In this document: piece after piece, positions 1 through 12,200 of the stretch
Layout of the letters: each line of letters opens with the position of its first letter
Numbering within the stretch: position 1 is the first letter of the stretch
Source of the DNA: Gorsachius magnificus
Lineage: Eukaryota > Chordata > Aves > Pelecaniformes > Ardeidae
NCBI GenBank assembly: GCA_034008185.1
Contig: CM067082.1
Location: 52,659,586 to 52,723,585 of the forward strand
Direction: 5' to 3'
Length of the DNA: 64,000 nt
The notes under the pieces: generated by a model
Told to the model about the DNA's origin: nothing
The model's database searches: none
What the model saw: only the letters and a program-made list of their open reading frames with translations
Program-made: the position numbers and the translations under genes

Positions 1-235
1 CTTGAGCTCTGCTCTTCAGCCAGTTCTTCATGCAGTGCACTGTGAACCCACTCATCCCACAGTTGGACAACTTGTCCAGAAGGATGCTGTGAGGGACAGT
101 ATCAAAAACCTTACTAAAATCCAGAAAAACTACATCCACTGCCTTCCCCTCATCCGCTGGGCAGATGACCTTCTCATAAAAGCATATCAAATAAGTTAAA
201 CAGGACTTTCCCTTGTGAACCCATGGGCTCACACT
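1..235 (-). mobile_element. CR1 LINE fragment, reverse-transcriptase region
   Basis: The minus strand reads openly as CR1 ORF2 reverse transcriptase. It includes the motif-A-like stretch FLDFSKVFDTV followed by HSILLDKLSNCGMSGF. The fragment is cut by the left edge of the window, and its upstream part fades out near position 235. CR1 is the major avian non-LTR retrotransposon. The short stretch has no stop, but it is only part of a domain and is not an active element. Confidence 0.85.
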
Positions 236-1362
236 CCAGGTAATTTAATCAGTCCTCAAACTATGGGGAAAAATGCCATCAAACACTTCACTACTGGAGT
301 TAGAAGAAGGTTTACTTCTTTGCTTTTTGGGTCTACAATCTAGACATCATACTCACTTGTAACCCTCCTCAAACCTAGCACCAGTGGAGGAATGGGACTA
401 TGTTTCTTTCTGCCATTCCTGTTACGGGAGGAGACCACCAGCAGAGACTAGCAGAGCAGTGCTGCCTTAAATTGCTGGAGCAGAAGCAACTGAAGCTCAA
501 CTGCCAAAGGCCTTATTTACCTGAACAGTGCTGCTGTAATTAACCACTGCTGCCTGCCTTGTGAGGCACTGCTCGCTTTGAATACCTCGGGTAGTCCTGA
601 CGGAGCAGTTAAATCACAGGCTGGAGGAAGGGAATCCACAGTGCTTTAGGCATACACGCCTGTAATTGCAAAGACTCATTAATATGCATTCAGTGCAGGA
701 ATCTGGATGCACAAAAGGAACTACAGAATGAGTTCCCTTCTGGCTACCCAAACTTACCTACATTGCTGAGTCACACCATCCTCCAGCTGGTGGTTATGGT
801 CTTCCTCACTATTTCCTGCCATATTAGAGCAATCCAGCGAGAGGCCATGAGAGAAGACCTCTGGTTTATGCAAGAATTCAGCACTGTGCATAACCTAATA
901 ACATCCCTTTAAACTCCTTGTTATTGTTGGAGAGCGTACTGGCTTTTTGTAAGAGCAGCTGCTACCCTCCTAGAGCGTAGGACAACCCTCAAGACAACAC
1001 TCATAGTGTCACAGGACATAGGACTTTGGAGGTCATCCAGCCTATGCTTCCATTCATCTAAGCCATTCCAGAGAGCTGCTTGCCTAAACTCTGCCTGGTT
1101 GCCTTTCAGTTCTGCAAAATGTCACGCTCCAGCAGGGAACCCTAATGTAAGTATTTGCATGAATTGAATAGACGCTTTAATAGAAGTTTTTCTGGACTGT
1201 CTTGTTTGATTAAAGCTGAACTTGCAATGCAGGATCTGGAAGACACAATGCAGAAAGGGGACTGTGCCTATTGCAGGAGAGAATGCCATGTGAAAAGCTG
1301 GCTTTTATATGGTTTAGAAGAAAAAAATCCCAACTTCTTGGAAAGACAATTACTAACTGCTT

Positions 1363-1468
1363 AGGGACATGGTTTAGTGGTGGAATGGCAGGGTTAGGTT
1401 AACAGTTGGACTTGATGATCTTAAAGGTCTTTTCCAACCTAAATGGTTCTATGATTCTGCGATTCTAA
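1363..1468 (+). mobile_element. CR1 LINE 3' terminal fragment
   Basis: The text runs 'gggacatggtttagtggtgg', then the 'gttggacttgatgatcttaa' and 'ggtcttttccaacctaaatg' blocks, and ends in 'ttctatgattctgcgattct'. This is the typical CR1 3' end with its 8-bp ATTCTATG-type terminal repeats. It is a 5'-truncated insertion, as most CR1 copies are, in plus orientation. Confidence 0.85.
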
Positions 1469-4400
1469 CTTGTGGAGTTTTGAGGTCTTGCACAAATCCT
1501 GAGTTCTCAGAATTTGTCATATGAAGGATGTATATAAATAGCTTCCTAGCAGTTGAAAAAGAGCATCTAGTTTACATATAATGAGCAGATTGTAGTTTTC
1601 TCTTTTAAATACAAATGTAGAGCTTATTAATTTAAAAAATTCTGCCTCCTCAGTTCAAGACTCTGTATTAGAACAAGCAGTTTTTCAGTCCTCTTCTTAA
1701 AAATTGAAGGCACTCTAGATTTTAATTTTCTGGTTTTCCCCAAAAGGGATTTTTATAGCACAGTTTTTTCCTGTGGACAAAAGTATCAGGAAAAGGAATT
1801 AGGAAAAAGTAAGCAAATACCTTGGTTTTATTGAAACATGCCTACTCTTCTGGGTAGACCTAACTCAATTAACTGAGGAGGAAAGATAGAAATATTGGCA
1901 AATGAGATGAAAACTACTGTTTTACTGAAAAAAATTTACCCCAAATGTATTTTTTTTTTAATTAAAAGCATGTAATCACGCTCCACAGAAACTTCTGGTC
2001 TGATGCACATGCCACATCTTTTAAAGTGAAAATACACATAATGTATATTTTCTAGAACCTGAAGAACCGGTTAGGAACTTTAGACCATACCCTGTTTATT
2101 CGTAGTTTAATGTAGCAAACCCCCCCTAATTCCTCAGCCTCTGCTGCCATCCTGTGGCCATGTGCCACCTCTCATTAATGCTAAAACACACCTATCTTGT
2201 TAACTTGCACTGTATTTCCATTGCTTTACCAGATTCATTATCCGTAACACAATCCAATTTCTTTCTCAATTTTTCAGAAATGTCATGAATAATTGGCATT
2301 AATTTTTTTTCCTAGTTTCTACAAATTAAAATATTTTTTCATGCCAGATAATGAGCAAGCTGTCATCCGACACAGCAGATTGCTGTGGTGGGTTTGGTTT
2401 TTACTGTGCTACTGGCATCCTCTATGAAACTGTTACTTAGAACAGGTATATTAACCCACAGTGTCCATGCCGCTGTTTCTTCCCTAAGGACTTCTACCTG
2501 CTACCTCTTTTCCAGGAAGGAAAAACAGCTGAGCAGAGAACAGATTATAAATATGTCACTTAATTTTCGTGCTGTGAAACAAAACTAATCCCATGGAGAT
2601 CTGCTAAAAAGAAGGATTTTTTTTCTGTATCTGGCTAAAAACAAACGTCAAGATGTTGAAAAAAGTGTTTTAGGATAAAGAAGGTTATCTTTCCCTAGCA
2701 GGAGAACATCCTGGAATCTTCTCCCTTGGCTAAGGTTTTAAGTTTTACTAGGCTGAACTATTTTGAGTAGAGAGAAAACAACACACCTGTGAAACTAAGT
2801 GTGAAGTTTTAAATATTCACAGTCAAAATAAATCAAGTAAGAATTCTGTAGCAATCTAAGGCATACACACTACAATACCATGTACTCCTGTTTGTACATC
2901 TATAAAAATTTTACTTCAGCTTACCTCAGAGGATTAAAAAAATGTAGTCTTACCTGATATTTCCAAATGTTTAGCCACCTATTGGTGTTTTATTCATAGA
3001 TGATTTTTAAATTAGATGATGCATTGGAAGGAGGGATTAATTTTTTTTGGTATTGAATTTCCTGATTGTAAAGAAAGTACATATTTGAAATTCTAAGATG
3101 TAGTCAGAACCAGCTAGGTCATATTATTAGACTGATAAGAAAATAAATTGTCTCCATGGGTCATCAAAATATTTTAAAAATGTTCCTAATTTATGTGCAT
3201 GATAATTTTCGTTGTGATCAATGGAACTAATCGTGTGCTTACTGTCAAGTACAGGTCTTTCTTATATTGCAAAGGCACTCAATATGCACTAAGTAATTCC
3301 TGAAAGATGACTTAAGCACTGAATAATATCTGTTTAATAATCTGCTAAAAGAGTAACAAACATCGAGCAACTCAAGCAGAATCTAAATATTGTATGTTTT
3401 GTCATAAGAAAATAGTCCCAGTCACAACATTATGTAATCCTGAATTCAAAGAAGTAAGATTTACAGTATACTCTGATAGAGTTGTTGAAACCTGTATTTA
3501 TTAAAAACACAGCTAGAAATTTTCAAAAACAACAAAAGCCCCTGTTGCTAAACAGGGCTATATGCTTTGCCTAAACCAAACATTTTTAGTATACACCTCA
3601 TTTAAGATTATGTCTAATGCTTATAAATATTTTTCACTACTAGCATGCTAAAGAAAATCTAAGAAGTTGCCTAAAGGAAAAAGATTCATTGGACATATTT
3701 CTGACTCCACTGAATTCAGGTGGAGCCATACTGTTAACACAGGTAGAACAAGAGTTTACCAAATGTATATGGAAGTTATTGGGGGTTTTTTTACATTACT
3801 ATAAAGCATTCTAAAATGCTTTGGGTTTGTATTTGAAATACAAGATGCAAATTTTTATCCACTTTGAAGTGTTTATAAAGGAATGAAAACAGGTAAATAA
3901 AAATGAAAATGTTTCACTTTAAGCTACAACAAAGATTCCTTGGAGCCAGAAGGAAATTTAACCTAGATTCAACATCCAGCTCTATTGTACTCTTAAGAAA
4001 ACTCTCTAAGATCTGTAGCAGCTTCTGATAACATTTTTAATGAAAAAAAAATTATTTTTATTAAGAGAAATGTCCTCAATATATTTGCTTGCTTTCAATT
4101 TATTTTATACTGTATTGCCTCATATTCTCAGTTTTCAGCATGCCGTGGATTGTCATCTTTGGTTTCTGAACAAACCAATCAATTTTAAGTTAATTCACAT
4201 TTATGAGAATCATACTCAGCTGTATACCACAGAATTTTAACCTTTATTTCAACTCTTCTGTGAACATTTCAAATGACACAAAACAGTTTCATCACTATCA
4301 TTTATCATGATGATGAGTCAAACTGGCCCAGCCCTCTGCTAATCACAAACCTGTATTTAGCAGTTTGCCAGCTGTATTCAAATGCAGGGAACTGGTTTCA

Positions 4401-6089
4401 CGTAGACTAGATCCTACAAGAGTCATTCCAAGGGAGACAAATATTGGGCAGTCTTCATGTTGCAGCAGCTGGTGAAGGTATTTTCAACCACCTAAAGAGA
4501 GAGTGAAACAATACTAAATTATGGGCTTGCATTGGTGATCAGGATACCTGCTACACCTGCTGAACTCAAAGGCTCACATTTTCATTGGAGGAAACATAAA
4601 GAAAGTTATATCAAATGATACAAAACATCCCTTTTGAACCCTGTGTACCTTCCAACTTTACCACTGGAAATGGCTGAGAAATGCTTCACGAGGGAATGAA
4701 GAGAAGAAGCATGGCAGAAAAAGATATGGATGGGTGGATGGATGCATGGGAATATGGTGATAACAGTAAAAGTAGCAAAGCTCAAGAAGGGGACAGACAG
4801 AAGCAGCTGTTCCTGATGCCACAGTAACTGATTTTTTCAGGAGTACCAAGAGTAAAAACATAAACACAGCCTGGCTTTTTCCTCTGAAATTTCAAGAGCC
4901 TCCAACATAGAACATTTACATTGACTTCATTAATTCCCTACTTCATTCATACTTTAAGGAAAGAAAAATCTATAATATGCATGAGGAAGGCTTGAGAAAT
5001 GCTGACTTGAGTTTTTCAAATGCACTTTTTTTCTCCCATTCCCCTGCTGATAATAAATATCAGGAGCAGTGAGTGCCCTCTTCCCTGCATTGATGGAAAA
5101 CTCTTCAGATGTTTTATACATAGACTTGGAGCTTTTAAAGTATTCCCAAGATAGGTCAGGCTGACACAAAGATATTTTCCCCACTTTATTAGATGAACAC
5201 TAAAGTTAAACAAGACTATAAACAAACAGAACCTTGAATTTAAAACTCTGAGGTTAAAAGTCACTTTGCCCCTCCTCAGAGATGCTTGCACCACCTTACT
5301 GAAATCAGTTCCAAGAGTGAGGCTACGAAGAACTAGGCTGGGACGAGCTTGCAATTGTCTACTGGAACATCAGTAAGAACATAACTCTCCCCCAAACCCC
5401 AAATGATCACAGAACCACCTCACCTAACAAAAAGTAAAATAAATATAAAAAATAAATAAAAAAAAATAACATAGCAGTAGTGTAGCCTCCTAGCTAAAAA
5501 TGTAAATCAAGCTGCAACTAACCAATTTCTTCTGTAAATTATTGCTTAAGCAAAATAAATTTGGAGACAATACTAAAGAACAATCCTGTGCCCTTTCATT
5601 TCTGCCTGATCTATAATCCATTAGAGATGGGTTAATGCAATCATTTTATGAAGCACTTAGAGAGCAGAGAGCATAGTGCAAATAGCAAGTCTCTCTGGGA
5701 ATGTAGCACTGTCTTCCTCTGAAAAAAAATGCGGTAAGAGTTCAAAACACCATGGTGACCACCTTGTTTTTTTCCCCCCCACACAATCTGCAATCACTAA
5801 GTTGCTTGCAAGTGGTTGTAATATGAGCAGAATACAGCCTTTTCTTTTTCAGCTCTGCAAAATGTGTTGTAGGCCAAAGGATAAGCTTTTAAAGTCTTAA
5901 AAAAAACCAAACCCACACTGAAACTGGAGGATCTGATGGGGATTGCTTAAAACAGAAGGAAGCTATTAACGTTATTGCTATCGACAGTGTAGCAACATGC
6001 TTGCACAGTAACAAAAAAACCCTCAGCCCTTCTCAGTACAGGCAATTTGTTCCGGTTTGCCTAGGGCATGTCATGTATGCCTGACATCA

Positions 6090-6111
6090 TTAATACTCCC
6101 GTGAGTATTAA
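6090..6111. repeat. Perfect 9-bp inverted repeat
   Basis: TTAATACTC (6090-6098) and GAGTATTAA (6103-6111) are exact reverse complements separated by the four bases ccgt. No gene or repeat family explains it. Confidence 0.7.
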
Positions 6112-8129
6112 CCCAACACAGGGTAGTGGTCAAAGACGAGATAAACCCCATCAACCTTTGTGTCTGGGTCTTGCTTCGGGCATTCAATCTCTCTAGATGG
6201 CTGATCAAGTCATTAAACCGCTGGTTTTATATGCCTCAGAAGGGTTTCTCTAACCATCAACAACAGCCATGCCTTCTGCTTTTTAGTCAAATGTGTGTGT
6301 ATGCATTTATAAACCTCCTAGCCCTGTGGAAACACGCTGTGCCCTTTCTCAGCCATTTGGGATTTTACTTTTCTTGAGTGTTTGTGTGGCTCAAGGGTTC
6401 TTCAGCTTAATGGGGGTAGGACTTGAACACAGGAGAACCGTCTGCTGCAAGCAACAAGTTGCCTTCATCAGAATTAGCAGGTTCCTTTGCATCCTAAGGT
6501 CTAGTTCTCGGTTCAGCCAAGCTAGCCTCTCTGAAGATTCCTAAATTCACGTTGTTGAAGAAGCTTACATGTTCTCAGAACTAAGCTATCTACTCCAGCT
6601 GCTCACACTGGCATGTTCCTCTGAGATAAATCCTTTTGTCTGGGGTGTACAGCATACATTCCCAGCAAGTCAGGACCAAGACCTGAGTACGGCTGTTCTC
6701 CGTAAGCCGAAGCAGAGGAAGCGCAGTGTCAGTGACAATAGGCTTTCCACCCATTCTGTTTCCTCTTTCTGCAACAGCTGCAGGGAAAAGAAACAAACCC
6801 CAGATCTGCCCCAGCCTCTGCTTACCAATTCCCATACTCCTTTCAATAGCTGTCCTTGTGTCACTGGAAACTTTGGACGGCTGACTGGATAGGAAGAATA
6901 GGTATTTTTTAATTTCTTCAGAACGTTGCAATACACTCTTACTAGTTTACTTTTCATAGTGTAACATCAGTTAATTACTTTGCATACTTTTATCATTGAT
7001 TCTTTAATGAAAACTATTAAAATTGTACAAACTACTTTTACTTGAGAAGAAAAAGAAGGTGACAGTAGAAGATTTCAGTAGAAGACTTGTCAGACTGAAT
7101 GGTAAAACATGCCTGATGTTTCCATATCCCATATCCAAATTAGCAATGCAATCAGAAACAACCACTTGATTGCAAAGTTGTTGGATGTTACAATGGGTTT
7201 TCATGACATCTGTCAAAGCAGGACTGGAATCCACTCTTGCTGCACCGAAGCAGTGTTTGATCACATGATATGAATGTGGCAGCACTCTTCTCTACAGCAG
7301 GGAATGCTAAAGTCCCTTTCGGTATTTCTCTAAGTTAAGCTGTAGCCCAATATCCAGGAGCTTGCCACCACTATTTCACAGTGAACAAGTTGGGCCCAGA
7401 TGCTTTATGTCAGAGCAGAATCTCTCTGGCAAGATCTGTCCACATGAGGAGAAACAATTGAAGTAGGCCACATCTCATTTTCTGCTTACTTCTTTTTTTT
7501 TTTTTTTTTGTTACAGTCCCCAATTCAATTAGATTTTCAAATTTGGATATAGCAAGAAAACACGGATAAGGTGAGAAGTGAAGAGCCTCACTGAGCAAAG
7601 CCTGTCTTCTCTCAACAGCTCATGGAGCCGAGGCATAAAACAAGGAGAAGGAAAGTACTGCTGTGTCCTGCAGTGCACGCACGCATCTTGAATCGCAGGT
7701 GCCCAGCTCCAGGATCTCTGAGTTATCAGCTGCATTCCTAGGACTTTGCCAAGGAAAAGACTCAGATACCGTGTGTCTCTCTCCGAAGCTGAAGGGGAAA
7801 GTGTCTGAGTTAGCAAACCCGTGAGGGACAACCCACACAGCTGAAAAGGGAGCAGGCAGCATTTCTCTTGAAGAGTTAGAGAACACATCTACTCCTCTCT
7901 GATCCTCACTCATGCCTCGTAACAGCAGTGAGAAGCAGAAAAGCAGCTGCACGCTTCAGTCTCGCTTAAGGTATTTAGACAGACACTGCTGATTAACCAA
8001 TGCTACACCTGGACACCCCAGTGTCCCCTCTTCCTCCTGTACGACACAGGACTTGTGCCCTGTACAAATAATAGTGCTTGGGAAGGGGACACGCTGCCTG
8101 TCCAGGAGTGACTTGAGTTTCCACACGCC

Positions 8130-9260
8130 GGCATCAGCTGCCTCTCACGGTTTTGGACGGGTCCCTTTCCCACCTGACCCCACACGCCCTGCCCGCGGGA
8201 AAGCCCAGGGGTAAGGCGACACCGAAGGCGCCCCAGGAAGGCACCTGCCCGGGGGCGGGCGATGCCGGCCGCCCTGCCGTGGAGGAGCCGGCCCTGCCGG
8301 CCCCGGCCGGCTGAGGGGCCCCGCGCCCCGCGGCCCGGCGGCCCGCTTGCGGAAGGACGACGGCCCGCCCGCAGCCCGCCTCTGCGCGCCGAGCCCAGCC
8401 TCGGCCCCAGCCCCTCCAAGCCGGCCCCGGCCTCGAGCCCTCGCCCGCACCCCGCAGGCCTCGGCGGCCGGGGCGGGGGCGGCCCGGGGGCGGCGCGGGG
8501 ATGCCGCCGGCGGCGCTGTAGCGCGTAGCGGTCCGCGGCAGCGGGCCTCCCCCTCCCCTTCTCCTCCCCTCCCCTCCCCCCTCCCCCGCGCCGGGGTGAG
8601 CTCGGCCGCGGCAGCCGGGCTGCGCTGTCCTGCCCTGCCGTGTGCGCGATGGACTGGCAGGTGCTCTCCCTCTACCTGGAGAGCCAGGTCCGCGTGGGGC
8701 TCTTCGGCTCCGGCGTGGGCTTCCCGGGTCCCTGGCGCCTCGCCGTTCCCGCGACGCCAGGTGAGCGGGGGGCGGCGGGGCGGGCGGGCTCCGCAGGTGT
8801 CCCGCCAAGGGGGGACCGTCCCGCGAAGGTCACCTCGACACCCCCCACCCCCCTTAGCGGAGGGGCAGCCGGCGCCCTGCTGAACCTCGGCACCTGAAAT
8901 GGCTGGGCGGGGGGCAGGGCGCTGCGCCCGCCTCGTCCTCACAGCCCCGTCCTGCCGGGTCTGCTGGGCCCCCGGGGCACCGCTGAGGCGTTTCGTCCGC
9001 TGGGCCCCGCCGGCCGCCGCCGCGCGGGGAGGTGGGGGGGGGCGGCCGGCCTGAGAGAGCGCCCGTCTGGTCGTGCCCGGCCTGGGAGGGGAGGGGGCTC
9101 TGGCCTCAGGCGTCCCCGAAATGCAGTTGCGGCCAGGGGAGGGCTCGGCTGGGGGCGATGGTCTGGTGAGAGGGGTCAGGAGCCCTCCCTCCACAGCAAA
9201 AACCCGACGTCTCTGGCTTACTAACAGGGCAGGTGATAAAGTAGTTCGCTGCCCTTGTGT
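8130..9260. promoter_or_regulatory. ABHD3: CpG island and TATA-less promoter of ABHD3
   Basis: A sharp switch occurs from AT-rich flanks to very GC- and CpG-rich DNA, densest at about 8200-8600, with a pyrimidine-rich block (alternating cccctcccct runs) just upstream of the ABHD3 start codon at 8649. No TATA box is visible upstream of that ATG. This is the usual form of a vertebrate housekeeping promoter. In human, this island also starts MIB1 on the other strand, but I do not recognise MIB1 exon 1 here. The many long open frames in this block on both strands result from GC-richness, which removes stop codons, and are not genes. Confidence 0.8.
8649..8760 (+). CDS. ABHD3: ABHD3 coding exon 1 (N-terminus, problematic)
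   Basis: The ATG at 8649 has a strong context (G at -3 and G at +4). It reads [20 protein letters not shown] and then SGVG, matching the conserved family N-terminus LSLYLE-QVRVG-FGSGVG. After GVG the family has a hydrophobic transmembrane helix, but here the frame gives a Pro/Arg-rich [13 protein letters not shown]. The best donor is ccag|gtgagc after 8760, leaving phase 1, whereas exon 2 requires phase 0. Another in-frame possibility, a weak donor gtcacc at 8830, would give a tail ending ...PAK before KPQLV but adds unrelated sequence. Either the assembly has an indel, the exon uses another donor, or an extra small exon is missing. Confidence 0.65.
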
Positions 9261-12200
9261 CTGCCTTCGGTAGCATCGTAACTGCCTTTGGAGCCACTCT
9301 GGCGGTGTTTCGGGGGCGAGGACCCTTGTACATCTTCCCATCAATAGTAGTCTCAGATAAATTAGGCATTCGCAAATCACTTGGATACAGTGAGCCTGAC
9401 CTGATCTAAAGTGGCCCCATGGTGAGCACGCCTCATTGAATGCTTAATCAACTGAAAATACGCATATCAAAAGATTTATGACTCTTGAAGGTGTTTGGGT
9501 TGCCACGGTCTTCCACAGAAGCGCTGAGAACAGAGCCTTCCTCTTCACTGAGAAAAGGGTACTTGATTTTGGTCAGAGGAGAAAAATGAAGGGAGGACCT
9601 GCTGCTACCACTGTGTATGTGTAATGATTGTCTTCAAAGCATCTCTTATTGTCCTATTAATGCTTGCATGTTGGAGAGTCGGCGTAGAAGAGGAGTTTAA
9701 GGACCGTGGTTGCTAAAACATGAGATGTTTGGTATAGAGGGATTTCCATGTTAATTGGTATACAAATGGAAGCTGGAAGAAAAATCTCTGTATGCAGAGC
9801 GTTATTAGAGATGAGTAACCAATGCAGTCGTGTATCGTGGTATGAGATGGAAGGAGGAGTGTCCTGCCAGGTTAAAACAGGTACTGCAGGTGCGCAGTCA
9901 AAGTACACGGATTGAGCATGACTTCTGTGCGGTGCAAGAAAATTGATTCAGTAAAATCTTTCTCGCCTACTGGGAGACAGCGTGGTTTTCATTTGTCAGT
10001 GAAAGAGACAATGCTGGTAAAAGTAGAGCTGGAATAGCATGTTATTAGAAATAGGTACGGAATCCATTCTGTTTGGTGGTTTTCACTTTCCAGTTGGGCA
10101 TTTTGGCATTTACTTTGGTTTTTGTTTACTTATCTCTTTACCATGAAAGGGAAAAGCATTGGGAATTATTATATGAAAGAAATCAGTTTACTGGGGGAGG
10201 ATTTAAACAATCTTTCATTTCTTTCTTTCTTTCTTTCTTAGTTTGTTTTATGTGAATGCCTATGCCTGACTGTAGTCTCTCTTCCTAGAAACCCCAGCTG
10301 GTGGCCAGCAACGACCGCTTCTGCCGCTTTCTTGAGGAATATTGCCCTGTTGTGACAGAAACTTACTATCCCACGATTTGGTGCTGGGAAGGTCGGGTGC
10401 AGACACTCCTGCGTCCCTTTATCACCTCTAGACCCCAAGTACAGTACAGGAAGTAAGTGCCTTTCTTCTGGAAAGTGGTTGATTTGGTAGCCAGTGGTTA
10501 CCTTACTCCGACTGTCAGGGACTTGGAACTGTCTCTATCTTAGATTCAGTATACAACAGGTTTAAAAGGTCAGGATTCCCAAATGGCCCTATTTTAGCTC
10601 AGAGAGTTTTGGAGCACTGAAATGCTGGTGACAATATAGGAACTGGTGTGGCTATATGTTCACAGGATCACACAATGGTTGAGGTCGGAAGGGACCTCTG
10701 GATGTCACCTTGTCTACCCCTCTGCCCAGGCAGGGCCACCTAGAGTCATTTGGTAGACTGTGTCCAGATGGCTTTTTAATATTCCTAAGGATAGTGACTC
10801 CACGGCATCCCTGGGCAACCTGTGCCAGTGCTCAGTCACCCTCACAGTGGTAGAATGTTGCCTGATGTTCAGAGGGAACTTCCTGTGTTTCAGGTTGTGC
10901 CTATTGCCTCTTGTCCTGTCAGTGGGCACCACTGACAAGAGCCTGGCTCTGTCCTCTTTGCACCCTCCCTTCAGGTATTTAACCATATTGATAAGATCCC
11001 CCTGAGCCTTTTCTTCTTCTAGCTGAGCAGTCCCAGCTCTCTCAGCCTTTCCTCATAGGAGATGTGCTCCAATCCCTTCATTATCTTTGTGGCCCTTTGC
11101 TGGACTCTCTCCAGTATGTCCATGTCTCCCTTGTACTGGGGAGCCCAGAACTGGACCCAGCACTCCAGATGTGGCTTCACCAATGCTAAATAGAGGGTAA
11201 GGATCACCTCCCTCAGCCTGCTGGCAATGCTCCTCCTAATGCAGCCCAGGAAGCTGTTGGCCTTCTTTCCTGCAAGGATGCATTGCTGGCTCATGTTCAA
11301 CGTGATGTCCACCAGGACAGGATCCCCAGGGCCTTTTCTGCCAAGCTGCTTTCCAGACAGTTGGCCCCCAGCCTGTACTGGTGCATGGGGTTGTTCCTTC
11401 CCAGGTGCAGGACTTAGCACTTCCCCTCATTGAACTTCATGACGTTCCTGTCAACCCACTTCTCCAGCCTGTTGAGGTCCTTCTGGATGGCAGCACAGTC
11501 ACCTGGTATATCAAATATTCTGGTGTTTGAACACCATCATTTTGCAAAGGTCATGCAATCACTGTATTGAACCAACATGTTCTACCTTAACCACAGCATG
11601 GCCATATTCAGCCTCATTTTGAATATATAAAATTTCTGGGATTTTCAGAGTAACTCTTACCTGTGGGTTTTATGTTGTGTTCTTTGATGCCTAAATTGTA
11701 AGAGGCAAAAAACTTACATTTATTGTTTGTCCTCAGCTGATCTCTCTCACACAGAAATGAGACTTAGTCTGGCAAATGCGGCGTTTGGCACAAGACTTAA
11801 GGAGAAGTACTTTTATGCGCCGGAACCTGGATGCAGCACAAGTTGTTTCAGCTCTGTTTGCATGGTAGAATAGATTTAGCATTTAGCAGCTTCCCTTAGT
11901 TTTAGTAACTAGGAAACATTTCAGTGGTATGGCCATGTCCACTTTTTCTAGCCCTTCTTGTATACTCTCTATTTCAAGGTTTGTGAGGGAAGAAACATAG
12001 TTCCATGGGGCAATGCTTATTTTGCACCATTTGAGATTGTGTTGGCAGTACACACCAGCATTGCATCTACTTCCCATTACTGAAAAAGGGCAAAGCTGAG
12101 CTAATGAATCCAACAAGGCTGATGAGCTTTAAAATCTGGAGTTGGTGCTATCAAGACTTTCAAATGAAAAATCAAATGCAAGGTAGGCTTACATTTTGGT

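Larger units (their letters stand above)
236..8129. other. Gene-free stretch left of ABHD3
   Basis: Apart from the CR1 tail near 1.4 kb, no gene is recognised on either strand. Open frames are at most about 120 codons, of ordinary low-complexity composition, without family motifs. A weak CR1-tail-like phrase (around 1010-1060, resembling the usual 'ggaggtcatccagcc' end) may be a very old fragment. Simple tracts include a T17 run at 7493-7509. A 9-bp perfect hairpin sits at 6090-6111. Human synteny predicts MIB1 on this side in the opposite orientation, but no MIB1 exon was recognised. Confidence 0.6.

Noticed and set aside
1010..1150. Possible additional CR1 tail
   Set aside because: Only a short phrase resembles the CR1 end; it is too weak for a separate call.
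6569..6931. Overlapping frames of about 110 codons on both strands
   Set aside because: They have no homologous motif and no splice or promoter context, and two strands are open at once, as expected by chance.
8830..8835. Alternative ABHD3 exon 1 donor gtcacc giving an in-frame ...PAK before exon 2
   Set aside because: The phase is right, but the donor is weak, and it would add about 23 Gly/Arg-rich residues with no family counterpart. It is kept only as a possibility in the exon 1 note.
8145..9380. A 411-codon minus-strand open frame and several long frames in the ABHD3 CpG island
   Set aside because: Their composition is almost only Ala, Arg, Gly and Pro, they overlap one another in several frames, and they follow the GC-rich block exactly. 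Stop-poor GC-rich DNA explains them.
10073..10255. Hydrophobic open stretch that might be the missing ABHD3 transmembrane exon
   Set aside because: There is an acceptor-like tttccag before it but no acceptable donor after the hydrophobic part, and the residues do not align with the family helix.
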